Source of the DNA: Apiotrichum sp. Y4204
Lineage: Eukaryota; Basidiomycota; Tremellomycetes; Trichosporonales; Trichosporonaceae
Direction of reading: 5' to 3'
DNA: 64,000 bases
Assembly: GCA_025531455.1 (NCBI GenBank)
Contig: JAMYHL010000115.1
Coordinates: 1-64,000, forward strand
Shown here: piece by piece, positions 32,442 to 44,663 of the stretch
How positions within the stretch are numbered: the first letter of the stretch is position 1
Layout of the letters: the number at the start of each line of letters is the position of its first letter
Program-made: the position numbers and the translations under genes
Notes under the pieces: generated by a model
The model's database searches: none
Seen by the model: the letters and a program-made list of their open reading frames with translations, nothing else
What the model was told of the DNA's origin: nothing

Positions 32442-33452
32442 TTAGTGGGAGCGCGCGTGGCGGGCGCGCCTGTGGCGGGCTGCGCCTGTCGCGGCGGCCG
32501 CGGCGGCCGCGGCGGCCGACTTTGAGTGCGCGTATCCGCCGGCGACGAGGCCGCGGGTGTAGGCCTCGGCGATGGCCTTCTGGACTGCGGGATCCTTGAG
32601 GCACGGGGGCGTGGGCGGGACCTTGGTGGTCGTTGCGGGTGGCGGGGAGGGGGCTGCAGCCTTGGAGGTCGTGGCGGACTTTGTGGAGCTTGTGGCGGGC
32701 TTTGTGGAAGAGTTTGAAGAGCTCGCTGCGGGTTTGGTCGAGGCCGAAGTGCTGACGATGAGGACGGGAGGCGCCTTCGGGCCGCAGTTGCCCACGGGGT
32801 CTGTTGTCGGATTACCGGCCAACACGACGTCTGGGCCCGGGTTGGGAATCATGACGTCTTTCATCTCGAGGGTTGCGCAACCGTTTCCGATATTCGCCTT
32901 GAAGATCTCGGGCCGCTTCGCCCAGGGAGTGGACGCCGCGCCAGAGCCAGAGCCGGGCTTGACGGAAACGGACGCGCAGTTCATGTACATTTCGCGTGCG
33001 CCAATTCTGTTGAACCACGACCACGCAAAGAGCGCGTCGCCGACCGGCGCGTCTCCGGGAACAGTAAACGACCACGTGCCCGAGCCCTGTATGGGGCAGT
33101 TACCGATCCATGTCTTGATGGCCGTAAAAGTGCGGCCCTGGTCGTAGGACAGAGAGGCCTGGCACGAGCCGCCGCCGTGGACCGCGCTGCCCTGAATTGT
33201 CATGTTGTACACCCCGCCCTGCGACCAAGTGGCGACCACCTGGCCCTGCGGCGTGCCGAGCACGCTGTGGTGGCCCTTGCACGGGAAATTGGCCCCGGAA
33301 GCCGCGAGCGGGCTGACATAGTCGTAGTCTGGGTTTGTGGTGAACTTGTTGCCCTTGTTGCGGAGGGCGGGGGGCCACGCCATCTCCATGTGTGCGAGGG
33401 CCGGGGCGGCCGCGAGGAGGCCGACGAAGAGCGAGGAGAGGTTGACCATCAT
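32442..33452 (-). CDS. secreted AA11-like lytic polysaccharide monooxygenase
   Basis: Single exon, 336 residues from ATG at 33452; an upstream in-frame ATG would remove the signal peptide from the N-terminus. MMVNLSSLFVGLLAAAPALA is a signal peptide, and cleavage exposes His1 (HMEMAWPPALR), the first copper-brace ligand. GSAVHGGGSCQ offers the second His, and FNRIGAREMYMNC the conserved core near the axial Tyr; these match AA11 chitin-active enzymes. Copper-dependent oxidative cleavage of chitin-like polymers is the family role. After residue about 220 come a Ser/Thr/Lys-rich linker, CLKDPAVQKAIAEAYTRGLV, and a tail of Ala-run and Arg/His-rich sequence. Substrate is inferred. Confidence 0.83.
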   Translation of the reverse strand: MMVNLSSLFVGLLAAAPALAHMEMAWPPALRNKGNKFTTNPDYDYVSPLAASGANFPCKGHHSVLGTPQGQVVATWSQGGVYNMTIQGSAVHGGGSCQASLSYDQGRTFTAIKTWIGNCPIQGSGTWSFTVPGDAPVGDALFAWSWFNRIGAREMYMNCASVSVKPGSGSGAASTPWAKRPEIFKANIGNGCATLEMKDVMIPNPGPDVVLAGNPTTDPVGNCGPKAPPVLIVSTSASTKPAASSSNSSTKPATSSTKSATTSKAAAPSPPPATTTKVPPTPPCLKDPAVQKAIAEAYTRGLVAGGYAHSKSAAAAAAAAATGAARHRRARHARSH

Positions 33453-35486
33453 GTGGAGACAAGGTTGACGGTTGGGAGGAGAAAGAGGGAGAGGGAGTGG
33501 TGGTGGAAGGAGCGTGTCCGCGAGACCGGCTCGGGTTGAAGGATAGAGACAGAGGGGGGATGGAGGGGGATGGCTGGGGAGTTCCTCCCCCACCTGCATC
33601 GTTATATACCTTTGGCGAGAGCACTTTGTGAGTCTATGTCCGGGGTATCTGGTGGGTGTGGTGAGTGTTTCTCGACGCGACAAGATTTCTCGACGCGCCA
33701 GGAGTTGTCCGATCACATACTCTCAAAAGGCCTCACCCCGCCAGTCCGACGCGTGTTCCTGTTCCAGAGCCCGTCGCAGTCCTTTCCCCGTGGCGCGCCA
33801 TTGTTCTCTCTGTTCTAGCGTCAGGTAAAGAATGCAGACTACCCTTCTGCCCTGCAACGCCGGTGCCCGCGGCCCGTCTCGAATCGGATTAGCGGGGTTT
33901 GGTACTCCTCACCTCGAACTGGATGGTATCTCATTCATTCATGTCTTCTTGAGCAATGAAAATGAATCGCGGCCGGCACCTAGGTACCAAAGCACTAGAA
34001 CGCCACATTCCTGATGACCTGTGGGATGTGGTTGGGTGGGTTGGGTTGGGCTTCGCGGGCCGGAGTGGCACGGCCGTCTGCGAATGTGGCGCGACGCGTG
34101 TGTCAAGAAATCCAGAGACACACCAGCCAACACACACGGAGAGAGATGAGGACGCCTTTGTCCATTGTTGGAACGGCCCAACGTCACAGGTCGGCATCAG
34201 ACACGCAGTACGTACAGGTATACAGGTTATTGGGAGCAAACGGAGATGTGGCGTCCCCACCTTCCGTTCAGCAGAGCAGCAAGCCTCGCATTGCGGTTAG
34301 TGGCAGTCAGTCAAGTGGTCAAAGGATCCCAACGCAGCTTACATTAACCAGCCATGAGGTGACGAGCAGCCTGATGACCGCCGCCCACGACAGCCATACG
34401 GTATAACAACGATGCCAAGCCGCCGGCCGGCGTGTTTGCCGACGCGAGGACTCGACCCCAGCATGAAGACGCATGGTGCAGCTTCAGACGCGGCCATGCG
34501 CGCATCCCGCTCTTGAATACGACACCATGCTGGCAGCTGAAATACCATTCACCTAGCGTGGCTGGCTGGCATCATTGTGAGTATAGAAGCGCGTTTCACT
34601 CGCGATCCAGGAAATAAAGAGGGCGTTCCTAGACCGGGCCACCACCCAATTACACATTACCGCTGAGATCGTGTCCGTGCACACCCCCTGTCGTAAGCCA
34701 CGCCGAGTAAGGCTTGGACCACATGCCAAACGTTGGGAGCTGGCTTGTAGGGACCGGTTAAGAGCGCAATCAATCATTGTTCTGCGACTAACCCGGTTCT
34801 GAGGCACGAAAAAAAAAGCCATTGTGGGCCCTCTACGCCCCCAGAGACGCCAACGTCCCAAGTCCCAAGTCCCAGATCTCACAACGATCCAGGACGTTGT
34901 CGGTCGCGGTACTGGGGTTTGAGATGGGTGGGCGAGCGGGCCGGGAGAAACAGTGGCGGGCAATCTGTGGGGTACAGCATCATTGGAGCAGGGGAGGTGC
35001 TTTATCAGTCGCGAGATACCGAGATACCATGCCGTGCGCCAAGGAGGTCACGGGCCGGGCACGACACTTTACACCCCTTTGGCATTGTCTCCTCGGTCAT
35101 GACTACATGACCCGACCGCAACCCTCGACCTCCAGTTTGCCTCCTCGAGTCTGCATCCCCCGTTGATCCCCTCCTTCGCGGTCTCTCCACCAGCCATCGC
35201 CCATTTGCCGTTGCACCTCGGAGCTTCGAGCTTCAGAGTCTCAAGACCTTCACAGCTTCAGACCTTCACAGCTTCAGACCTTCACAGCTTCAGACCTTCA
35301 CAGCTTCAGACCTTCACAGCTTCAGACCTTCACAGCTTCAGACCTTCACAGCTTCAGACCTTGCGCGATTGCCGTTCTCGCCATCTCACCATCGCACGTC
35401 GGCCCTCTTGGATTAATTGGATTCCGCCCCTCCGTCCTTTTCCTCCCGCACGCATTGAAAAAGGTGTCCGCAATCGCGGGCGTCCT
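33453..35486. other. intergenic, about 2 kb, upstream of the LPMO gene
   Basis: Holds the LPMO promoter side and non-coding sequence up to the second tRNA-Phe, including the 16-bp minisatellite. Frames up to about 130 codons show no motif. Confidence 0.5.
35245..35362. repeat. 16-bp minisatellite, seven full units
   Basis: Seven identical head-to-tail copies of GACCTTCACAGCTTCA (35245-35356) plus a partial GACCTT. Degenerate CTTCAGAG/CTTCGAG sequence precedes it. It begins about 240 bases and ends about 125 bases from the tRNA-Phe gene at 35487, on its 3' side. Perfect identity of the units suggests recent expansion. Confidence 0.95.
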
Positions 35487-35571
35487 GGAGCCAGGGTGGA
35501 TCGAACACCCGACCTAGCGATATGATAACTGATACTTCAGTCGCTCGCTCTCCCAGCTGAGCTATGTCTCC
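35487..35571 (-). tRNA. tRNA-Phe (GAA) with a 13-nt intron
   Basis: The mature sequence is identical to the copy at 13971, including the A5-G68 acceptor mismatch, D-arm, CTGAAG anticodon loop and T-arm. The intron after position 37 is 13 nt and unlike the 31-nt intron of the other copy. A T5 Pol III terminator lies about 25 bases beyond the 3' end (A-run at 35458-35462 on the plus strand). Confidence 0.9.
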
Positions 35572-36122
35572 GGAACGTGGGGGGGTTTTGGGGCGCGTGG
35601 GGGGTTAATCGGAGAGAGGGGGCGAGGGGGCGAGGGGGAGAGGAAGAGGGGGGAAGAGAGGAAATGGGAACTGAGAAATGTGGGAGGGGGGGAGGGGAGT
35701 GCGAGGCCGGGAGACACAGATCGGGGCCGTGATCGAGGTCGTGGTTGAGAGGAAAAGGGGAACATGTTGATCAATAAAGGATAAGGCCACACGCAGAGGC
35801 ACGGGGCAGGACGAGGTTTCTTCAATAATGTGGAGACGAGAGCTCGAGTCGTACGGACGGTTCCTCCCACCAAAAGTCCTACATGGCTCTCTTCTGTTCA
35901 ATGACAGCCATTGGTATGCGACGAGCGTGTTAGTGGGCGAGCTCACTTCGAGGATCGACCCGCTCGTTCCAGGAAATGGCGCCTCTTCTCCGCTTCCTTT
36001 CGTCCTCTTCTGCGCCGGTGTATACTTACGGTGTTACAAAGGGGAAATACGTCCCGAGACGCGTCGCGCGTCGCGCGTCGACGCGCTGACGCGCCGAGGC
36101 CGCCAAAACCATCGACAGCGCG
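35572..36122. other. intergenic between tRNA-Phe and tRNA-Gly
   Basis: About 550 bases. The first 150 are strongly purine-biased (GGGGCGAGGGGGAGAGG type). A long plus-strand frame starting at 35828 runs through here, through the tRNA-Gly and antisense to the SDR exons; I treat it as spurious. Confidence 0.5.
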
Positions 36123-36200
36123 ACATCGTTGGTGAAACGGTATCATGCGTCGTTGCCAGGCAGCCTCGACGCGGCAGGGGTTCGACTCCCTTACGATGTA
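36123..36200 (+). tRNA. tRNA-Gly (GCC) with a 7-nt intron
   Basis: Acceptor ACATCGT pairs perfectly with ACGATGT (A discriminator). D-arm is GTGA-AACGGTA-TCAT, anticodon stem CGTCG/CGACG, loop TTGCCA plus T with GGCAGCC as a 7-nt intron at 37/38, T-arm AGGGG-TTCGACT-CCCTT. A T5 run at 36231-36235 is the likely Pol III terminator. The A1-U72 pair is unusual for Gly. It lies inside a long open frame, so it is easily missed. Confidence 0.75.
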
Positions 36201-36632
36201 GGCGGGCCGATACGGAGTGTAGCGGTTCTCTTTTTGAACCCCGGGGTGCGGGTAGACCGGCTAGAGCGCTAGGGCCGGAGGGGGACTTGAAGACTAGAGG
36301 ACTGGAGCTCACGATTGCGGAGCGATACAGCACAACTGGGTATCAGATGGGTCCGCAGAGCCAGGAAAACGAACGCTCGGAACTCGACATCGTCCATTTG
36401 CATCGAGAGAACGTGACCAGCGACGGGCGACAATGCTGCAGTTGGATAAGGGCTGCTTCCTATTCTGTCATGAGTGGCAACTCGCGAGGCTCCGCTTCAG
36501 GCTGGTCAGTTCTTGTCAGTCGACGCGTTTGTCAGTACAGAGTCCCTTACCTATCACAGTACGTTGAAGGCTCCTCTCAGATGTATCGCAGAGCGTTCCT
36601 CCATCCCTGTCCTACAAACTCCGCCGCTCGTC
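36201..36632. other. intergenic between tRNA-Gly and the 3' end of the SDR gene
   Basis: About 430 bases; I see nothing beyond the tRNA terminator and 3' flanking sequence. Confidence 0.5.
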
Positions 36633-37896
<1,264 letters not shown>

Positions 37897-38415
37897 TTCT
37901 TGAGTTCTTGAGAGTATGTACCGTTTCTTGGGAACGAGTCTGTGTCTTATAGCTTACCAGCTTCGGGTACTCCGACTCCCGCTGCCCACTGTCTCCGGGC
38001 CATTGATACTTTGTCGTTCCGATCCGAGGTTGTTGACACCCCCACACTTGCAATCCCCGCGTCCGCGTGACCTCATCGCGGGCCGGACCGGACTTCGGCG
38101 ACTATTATTATCATTAGATTACTGAATGGTTGCCGAGTGAGGCTCTATTGTTCTGCAACGTCGCAGGGTACCGTTGTGCGGCAATGCGCGGCAACGGACA
38201 ATGGAAAGACAATAGCAGATGGTTGGTAGTGCACTGCTTAGTGCCTGCCCCCCCAACTGGTCCACTCGGGCTTTCGTCATGCATGAATGCACCTTCTCGG
38301 AGACGGTCCGACACCGAGCACCAACACAACCACGTCAATAAATGTGCCTGGACCCAAACTGCGCTTCTTCATCCATATCATTGCATCACTGGGATCCCTA
38401 CAAGATGCAGTACCC
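37897..38415. other. intergenic upstream of the SDR gene, 3' of eIF3b
   Basis: About 520 bases holding the SDR promoter and the eIF3b 3' UTR/terminator; no gene seen. Confidence 0.5.
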
Positions 38416-40752
38416 CTACTCCACAATCTCCTCCGTCTCGCCGAGGAGCTCCTCGACGAGCTCCTCGACCTTCTCGGTCTGGTCCTCAGCGACGCCGGCG
38501 GCGCGGTGGAGGATGATGCCACGGGCGGCGCGGGCGGCGGCGAGGCGCTCGTTGGCGCGTTTCCGGAACGTGTTCCACTCGGCAATGTCGCGCTCGCGCT
38601 GGGCAAGCTTCTCGGCGCTGCCGGCGAGGTTCTCGGCCACGTCGGCCTCCTCGAAGAGACGCGAGTACTCCTTGAGCTCCTTGCGCACCTTGCGCTGCTG
38701 GTCCTTGCTCAGGAGCGTTGCCGGGCGGTTGCGCCAGGCAAACTGCTTAAACTTGTCCTGCGACTCGTGCAGCAGCTGCTGGCCCTTAAAGTCCCAGATG
38801 TTGAAGCCCGGCTCGGGAGTCGAGCGCCACGCCGACGCCCACGAGGCGAGGTAGCGACCAGACGGGTCCCAAGCCATGTCGGTGACACCGTAGTGCTCGA
38901 CAACGGCAAGCTGCTGGACGTTGGCTCCGGGGTCGGTGACTTCCTTCTTGTCCGTGTCGGCAAGAGTAAAGTCGAGGTCCCAGAACTCAATGTCGCACTT
39001 GGCAGCCGAGCCCATAGTGGCGAGCACAATGTGGCGACCGCGGGGCGACCACATGAGCGTGTTGGCGACCTTGCCCTCGAGGTGCTTGAAGGCGGTGAAG
39101 TCGCCCTTCTTGGGGTCGGGGTGGTAGAACGAGACAGTGTACTTGATGACGGCACCGGGGACGTTCTGGCCAAAGTTGGGGTCGTTGGTCGAGACAATGG
39201 CAAAGCGCTGTCCATTGGGCTCCCAGGCAAAGGTGGGGACGTAGTCCTTGTGCTCGATGACCTCGACGGGGTAGTCCTTCTCGCGGAGACGGAAGAGCTC
39301 GAGGTTGCAGAAGGTGGCCTTCTTGCTCTTGGCCTTGCGGGCGTGGCGGTCGACCTTGACGCAGAGGTAGTCGCCCTGGTTCTGCCAGTAAAACTTGCAC
39401 TGAGAATTAGCATAAAGCCTTATGATACACGACTTACGTCGGTGACGTTGAAGAGGTTCTTGGAACGGAGCACGTTGCGCGAGGGGATGGTCATGAGGTT
39501 GACACGGGCAGGCTGGTTCTGGGCCTCGGGGCTCCAGTACGCGAGCATGCACTCCTTGCCCTTGCCGGCCTTGCGGGCGGCCCAGTCCTTGTCGCTCATG
39601 GGGCACCACTCAAAGTCCTGGACACCCTCAATCTTGACACTCTTCTTGTCGAGGAGGCCCATGCTGGGCACCTCGTAGACCTGGATGGCCGAGCCGACGA
39701 TGCAGCGCGCGACGTACTGGTCGTCAGGCGAGAAGCGGAACACGGGCCATGACTGCTGCGGGCGCGAGCCATCGGCGGGGGGCTTGTCGGCCGGGAAGGT
39801 ACGGAGCACCTTCTGGGTGCGGATGTCCCAAATGACAAACTGATGGCCCTCGTCCTCGGGGCCAAAGGTCTCGCGGAGCGCGGGGTGCGACTCGAGGTTG
39901 GTGAGGGGCTCCTCGGACCACGTGACGAGGTAGTTTTCGCAGGGCGAGAACTGAATGAGGCGGACACCCGGGTGGGTGAAACGAAGCGCGTGGACACCAA
40001 CAGCGCCGTCGAGCTTGGGACCCGACCAGAGCGCAACACCGACACGGTGGAGCGATGCGAGGTGGGTACCGTTAGGCGACCACTGGAGGTACAGCTCTCC
40101 CCACTTGGAGTTCTTGACCGGCTTGTTGTCCTCGGAGCGGACGAGCTCGGCGTTGCCGTTGCGGCCGTTCCACCAAAGGTTGACGTCCTGGTCGCGGAAG
40201 GTGAGGTACTGGTCGCGGCCGGCGGGGTCCGAGAGCCACGAGCGGAGGTGCTCGCGCTCGGCATAGGGGCGCTCGCGCCATCCGGGGGGCAGCTCACCCT
40301 CGCCGACGGGCATGTTTGCAAAGCGCTCAATGTCGCCAAAGCGGTTCACGTGCAGCTGGTTCTTACCAAAGCTGGCGCCGTCGAGGGCACGGAGCGCATT
40401 CTCCGCCTGTGCGCGGTCCGGGTAGGTGAGGAACAAAAAGCCCTTGTTGCTCTTGTCCTCCCACGGCATGTTGAGGTGGTCGGCCTCGATCGGCGCGCCG
40501 AGCTTGGCAAACAGCTGCAAAAGACGGTCAACCAGACGCTGCTTCTTCGACTCGTCAATCAGAGGGATGTTGTCCACAACGAGCACATTCTCAAAGCCCT
40601 GCTGTGTGTCGACGGCAAACCTGGCGTTAGCGGCGGTTGGAGAGAACTGCTCAAACGCACTTTTGCTCAATCTCGGCATAGCCCTCCTCGAGCTCGGCCT
40701 CGATGTCTCTCCGCTCCTCTTCGCTGAATTCGCTAAGGTCGACCTTGGTCAT
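38416..40752 (-). CDS. PRT1: eukaryotic translation initiation factor 3 subunit b
   Basis: Exons on the minus strand 40752-40661, 40620-39438 and 39399-38416 join to 752 residues, the usual size of eIF3b. An acidic N-terminus (MTKVDLSEFSEEERRDIEAE) is followed by an RRM at about 45-125 (NVLVVDNIPLID, KGFLFLTYPD), then a WD40-type beta-propeller (WNGRNGN, LQWSPNGTHLAS, RLIQFSPCENYLVTWS, GHQFVIWDIR, FEWCPMSDK, MAWDPSGRYLASW) and a helical C-terminus ending in acidic residues. It is the scaffold of the eIF3 core that binds the 40S subunit, cytoplasmic. Strong codon bias creates a 463-codon antisense frame. Confidence 0.96.
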
Positions 40753-41612
40753 TTTGGATGGTGATGGTGGTGGTGGTGGATGGATGAGGGACCGAGATGG
40801 CGCTGACGAGGCAAGACAAAAGGAAGAGTGAAAAAGTCGGACACGGAGGACGCGGATCGCGCGTTGTGGCTCGACCAAAATCGTGCAGATGTCGCGTGGC
40901 GGAAATAGCGCAATAACGCCGGGAGTGTGGCATTTGGAAGGTCAGTTCTCATTATGAGCCCCCCAGGCTTCTCCCCTGAGCTCTTGAGCTCTTGAGGCCG
41001 CCGCCGCGCCCAGGAGGGTGGGACCGTTGCGGTGACGACTATTCCTGACGTGTTCTTTAGCAATTGTAGCTGCATGCATTTTCGGAAGCTGCATCATGTG
41101 CATTTAAGAGTCTAAACCGGGCTTGAGCGCTGTTGCTCATTCCGGGCAAGAATGGACTGGGTGCCCTTGTGGAGTACTGAGTGTGGCAGTCGGGGCCGAC
41201 AGTTTGTGGCACACTGCCAAGCGATCAAGATGTGCCACACATGCCACACTACTGAGATCCAGATCCAGATGACGACCGTGGCTGACAGATGCAATGCAAC
41301 AACACTCCCAATCACTCTCTCCCACACGCTTTCTCGATATGCACTCTCTCTCTCCATCTCGCTCATTGCAACGGGCATCTGCGATATTGGCATAGGAAAA
41401 GGGTTACACAATGGATGGATGAAACTTGGAACGTATAACGTAGAACGTGGAACGGGTCGTGATTAGCAGCATGGCAGGATCAGAACGTCATCTCGGCGTG
41501 TGGGCTGGTGGCTGCGGCGCGGGCTTGGCCTTTCGTGAAGGGCGTAGGGGATGTGAATGGGAAGTAGAGGGTGAGGGTGAAGGGGGGATGAAGTAGCCGA
41601 GAGACGTTCAAA
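40753..41612. other. intergenic, about 860 bases
   Basis: eIF3b promoter side and 3' flank of the YOP1-like gene. A CACCATCACCATC-type tract lies just before the eIF3b ATG. No supported gene. Confidence 0.5.
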
Positions 41613-42842
41613 TCACAGCTTCTCAGACTCGACAAAGCCGTTGCGGCCGTCCGAGCCAGTGGCGGTGGTCGGCGGAGAAGACATGTCGCTGTCGCCCGAG
41701 GGACCGGCATAGTTGGCGCTGATTGTCTTGTGCGGGACACCTCCGGTGGAAGACCTCTTGTAAACGAGGTCGTACAGCTTGGCCGCGCCCTGTAATGTCA
41801 GTCTGCGCTCTGGGTGGCGCCCGCTTTCTGGATACCCACCTTCCACTTTGCGTGTGCCAGGTAGAAGAGGATGAGCAGCTTGAGTGTGTGGTACCGAGCT
41901 GGCGTCAGATACGACCAAGGACTCGAGAAATTTATTGCTCCGCGTGCTCCGCGCCGGTCCAGGTGCGGAATGCCAGGTGCTGGGTCCGTGCCCGCCATGG
42001 CCCTGAAGCACGACTCGACTCACGAATGTTGCGCTCGAGAAGACCACCCATGAGGCTCTCCAGCGTCTGCACATAGCCCAGGACGGTAAAGTACACGAGT
42101 ATGTTCTTGATGGTCGCCTGGTCGCCGCCCTCATTGAGAATGCGGACGGTCTGGTAGGTCGGGCTCGCCATCGCCAGCGCGCCGGCGACGGGGATCGCGA
42201 GCCCGAAGAGGTTGAACATGACAAAGACAATGAATCTGGAGTCAGAATGTGGGTTATCCCGGGGACTTGGTGCTGGGGCGAGAATGAGGATCTGTGTACG
42301 GGAACTGATGCTGCGCTTCCTGCCACGTCTGCTTCAATGTGCGCCGTGCACTACAGAACCACAGCAAAGAGGACATGAAGCATCACAGCTGCGCCAGCTC
42401 CCGAGCCCGTGAGCATACCAACAGGCCATTGAACCGATTCGATTCCCACGGCTCTGCCCAACAAGAGGAACAGAAGCGATACTCGTCTCCAGGTCACTCA
42501 CATGCCAACGAAAAGGAGACTAAGGGGGACACGGTCGACGCCCGTCGCATTCTCCGCAGCGAGCATAAACTCAGAGCGGCCGAGTACACCGCGGGCATTG
42601 GCGACCTGGCGCGCGGCGGCAGCTTCGACCCTCGCAGCGGCGGGATGGCGGCGCACCTCGGCGGCGCGCGCGGCCGCAGTGCCGACGAGTTCCTGTGCGC
42701 GGGTACCCGCGGCCCGGGCGCGCGCGACCACCGGCGACGGCGGGGCGGACGGGATGCGCGCGGCGCTGCGCGCTGGCGTGACGGGAGCCTTGGCTGGCGT
42801 GGGCGGGAGAGGAATCGCAGCGGCGGTGGAGACGTCGGACAT
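41613..42842 (-). CDS. YOP1: YOP1/REEP (TB2/DP1/HVA22 family) ER membrane-shaping protein
   Basis: Exons on the minus strand 42842-42502, 42235-42024, 41898-41840 and 41789-41613 give 262 residues. The family core is clear from about residue 95: TGVDRVPLSLLFVGIF, a hydrophobic hairpin (FVMFNLFGLAIPVAGALAMA), SPTYQTVRILNEGGD, NILVYFTVLGYVQTLESLM, then IPRYHTLKLLILFYLAHAKW and GAAKLYDLVYK. These proteins curve tubular ER membranes. Unlike short yeast Yop1 it has about 90 Ala/Pro/Arg-rich residues in front and a Ser/Gly-rich tail. The symbol is by family resemblance. Confidence 0.82.
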
Positions 42843-43631
42843 TGTTGTTAGTGGAGAATGGAGTGGAAGAGAAATGAATAAAAGGGAATAGCTCGAGCGA
42901 AGAGTAACGGTGTGGGTGTGAGTTGGGAATGAGGCCACGAAGGGAGTGGCGTGTGAGTGTCGGGTGCCCGGCGAGTATGAGGGTTTGTCCTTGTGTTGTA
43001 TTGTGGAGAGCATATCGAGCGTCACTGCTCGTCATGGCCCTCGGATCGTGGCCGTGGCCCAGGCCTCGTTGTCCAAGTGTCCTGTCTGGTGGCCCCGGTG
43101 GCGACGGCGCAGCGGGTGGCGTCGCGCCATGAGCACAATGTGTTCCATTCCGAGGAGGAGGGACAGGTGATCCACTCCACTTGGAAACTTGAATTCTTGG
43201 ACAATGATGCTGTTCACCGTCATTGTCGTTGCCGTTGTTGATATTGCGAAGCATGGCCCAGAGACCGCAGAGCCGCAGTCACTATCGAACACAGCTACTC
43301 GTCACCTGCTTACCAGTCACCGGTTGGATACTGATGGTTTAGTGCATCTCGCCCCCTTCCTCGCCATTGCTCTTCCCCTCGCCCCTCGCCCCACTCAGCC
43401 GCCCTGTCCCCTGCGGTACCCATGCCGTGCGGCCCGGCGCACACCGTCCGTCAAACCATCCTCCAACCTCCGCATGGTCATCAGCAATTGTCGTGGTATG
43501 CATGACAGGGTATCCTAACGCCAGAGGGTGGTAAATTCCTACGGATAGCGACAACGGGCGTCTCGAACAGCAACGGCGGCGGCTTTTGGGTTGGTCTGGT
43601 TCTGTATGGTGTGGCAAGAGGGCGCCGTCCT
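42843..43631. other. intergenic, about 790 bases
   Basis: Promoter side of the YOP1-like gene and 3' flank of the Sec72-like gene; nothing else supported. Confidence 0.5.
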
Positions 43632-44663
43632 CTAGGCAGCGTCCATCTCTGCAATCTTGGAATCGACCATCTCCAGGAAATGCTGCAGTTCCTGATGGTC
43701 AGCTGGGTAAATGATGCCCACGACACCTACCTTGTCCTCGGGCTCAAACTGCAGGCCGTCGATGATCGAGTCGCGCGCGTCCTCGAAGCGTCCCATGCCA
43801 ACAAGTGCGCGGGCGCGGCTACTTTGTCAGATTCAGCCGATGTCGAGCATCTCACCGGAAGTGTCCCTTGGTCCACGGACGCTTGAGGGCAATGACAGCG
43901 TCGGCGTCGGCAAGCGCATTCGGCCTGGGGTCAGACACATCACTATGGTCGCACAAAGCCACTCACCAAGCTCCAACCTCGTGGAACGCAGCGGAGCGGT
44001 TGCAGAGCGCGATCACCGTCTCCTCACGCGACAGGGCAGCAAGCTCCCATGGTGGCCGGGAGAGCGCCATGTCGGCGGAGCGCGAGTAGTGCTGAATAGC
44101 CTGAGGGAGGTTGCCGGCCTTGAACGCCGCCTGGGTTGTGAGCATACTCAGCCGAAAGTCGCAGAACTGGGAGACCGGCAGGGGAGACATGTCGGTATCG
44201 GCTTTGGCATGACCTTAAATCGACTTGCCACTGCTATCCCCAACAGCTCCCGTCTTGCACTCACGTTACCCTGCTCCTTGGCAGACTTGATGGCCTCGGC
44301 GCGCTGGGGCGGGGGCTGGACGTTCGGCGGTGGCGGCACGGCCTCGGGGGGTGCGTTGCGCATAAACTGCTGCATATAGTTGAGCGGCGTAAAGTTGACA
44401 TTGCACTCTGTGCAGACCGAGTTTTTGTGCGCGGCGCACACGACCATCTGCTGGCTCTGCGCGGGTTCCGTGTTGGGGATGGGAAGCTCGACGAGCAGGA
44501 AGGGAATGTTGCGGGTCGGGAGCGAGTCAAGCAGCGCCTGCATTGCGGGGTCGACCTGGATCTCCATCGGGGGTCCCCCCATGCCTGGCCCGGGGCCGTG
44601 GCTGTGTCCGTGGCTGTGGCCACCGGGGCCGTGGTTACACCCTGGTCCGTGAACGTGTGCCAT
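43632..44663 (-). CDS. SEC72: Sec72-like TPR protein (ER translocation)
   Basis: Exons on the minus strand 44663-44265, 44130-43967, 43924-43856, 43818-43731 and 43691-43632 give 259 residues. A His/Gly-rich start (MAHVHGPGCNHGPGG) leads to an N-terminal domain (IPFLLVELPIPNTEP, CTECNVNF), then TPR helices (AAFKAGNLPQAIQHYSRSAD, CNRSAAFHEVGAW, ADAVIALKRPWTKGHFR, RALVGMGRFEDARDSI, GLQFEPEDK). This matches fungal Sec72, the peripheral subunit of the Sec63 post-translational translocon. The exon 4 acceptor is AAGTAG, two AGs three bases apart, so one Ser may be alternatively included (43821 versus 43818). Confidence 0.8.

Noticed and set aside
34430..34470. tRNA-like minus-strand T-loop (GGACTCGACCCC)
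   Set aside because: Flanking bases do not form T or acceptor stems.
38287..39678. 463-codon plus-strand frame opposite eIF3b
   Set aside because: Antisense of biased codons; the minus-strand product is a complete eIF3b.
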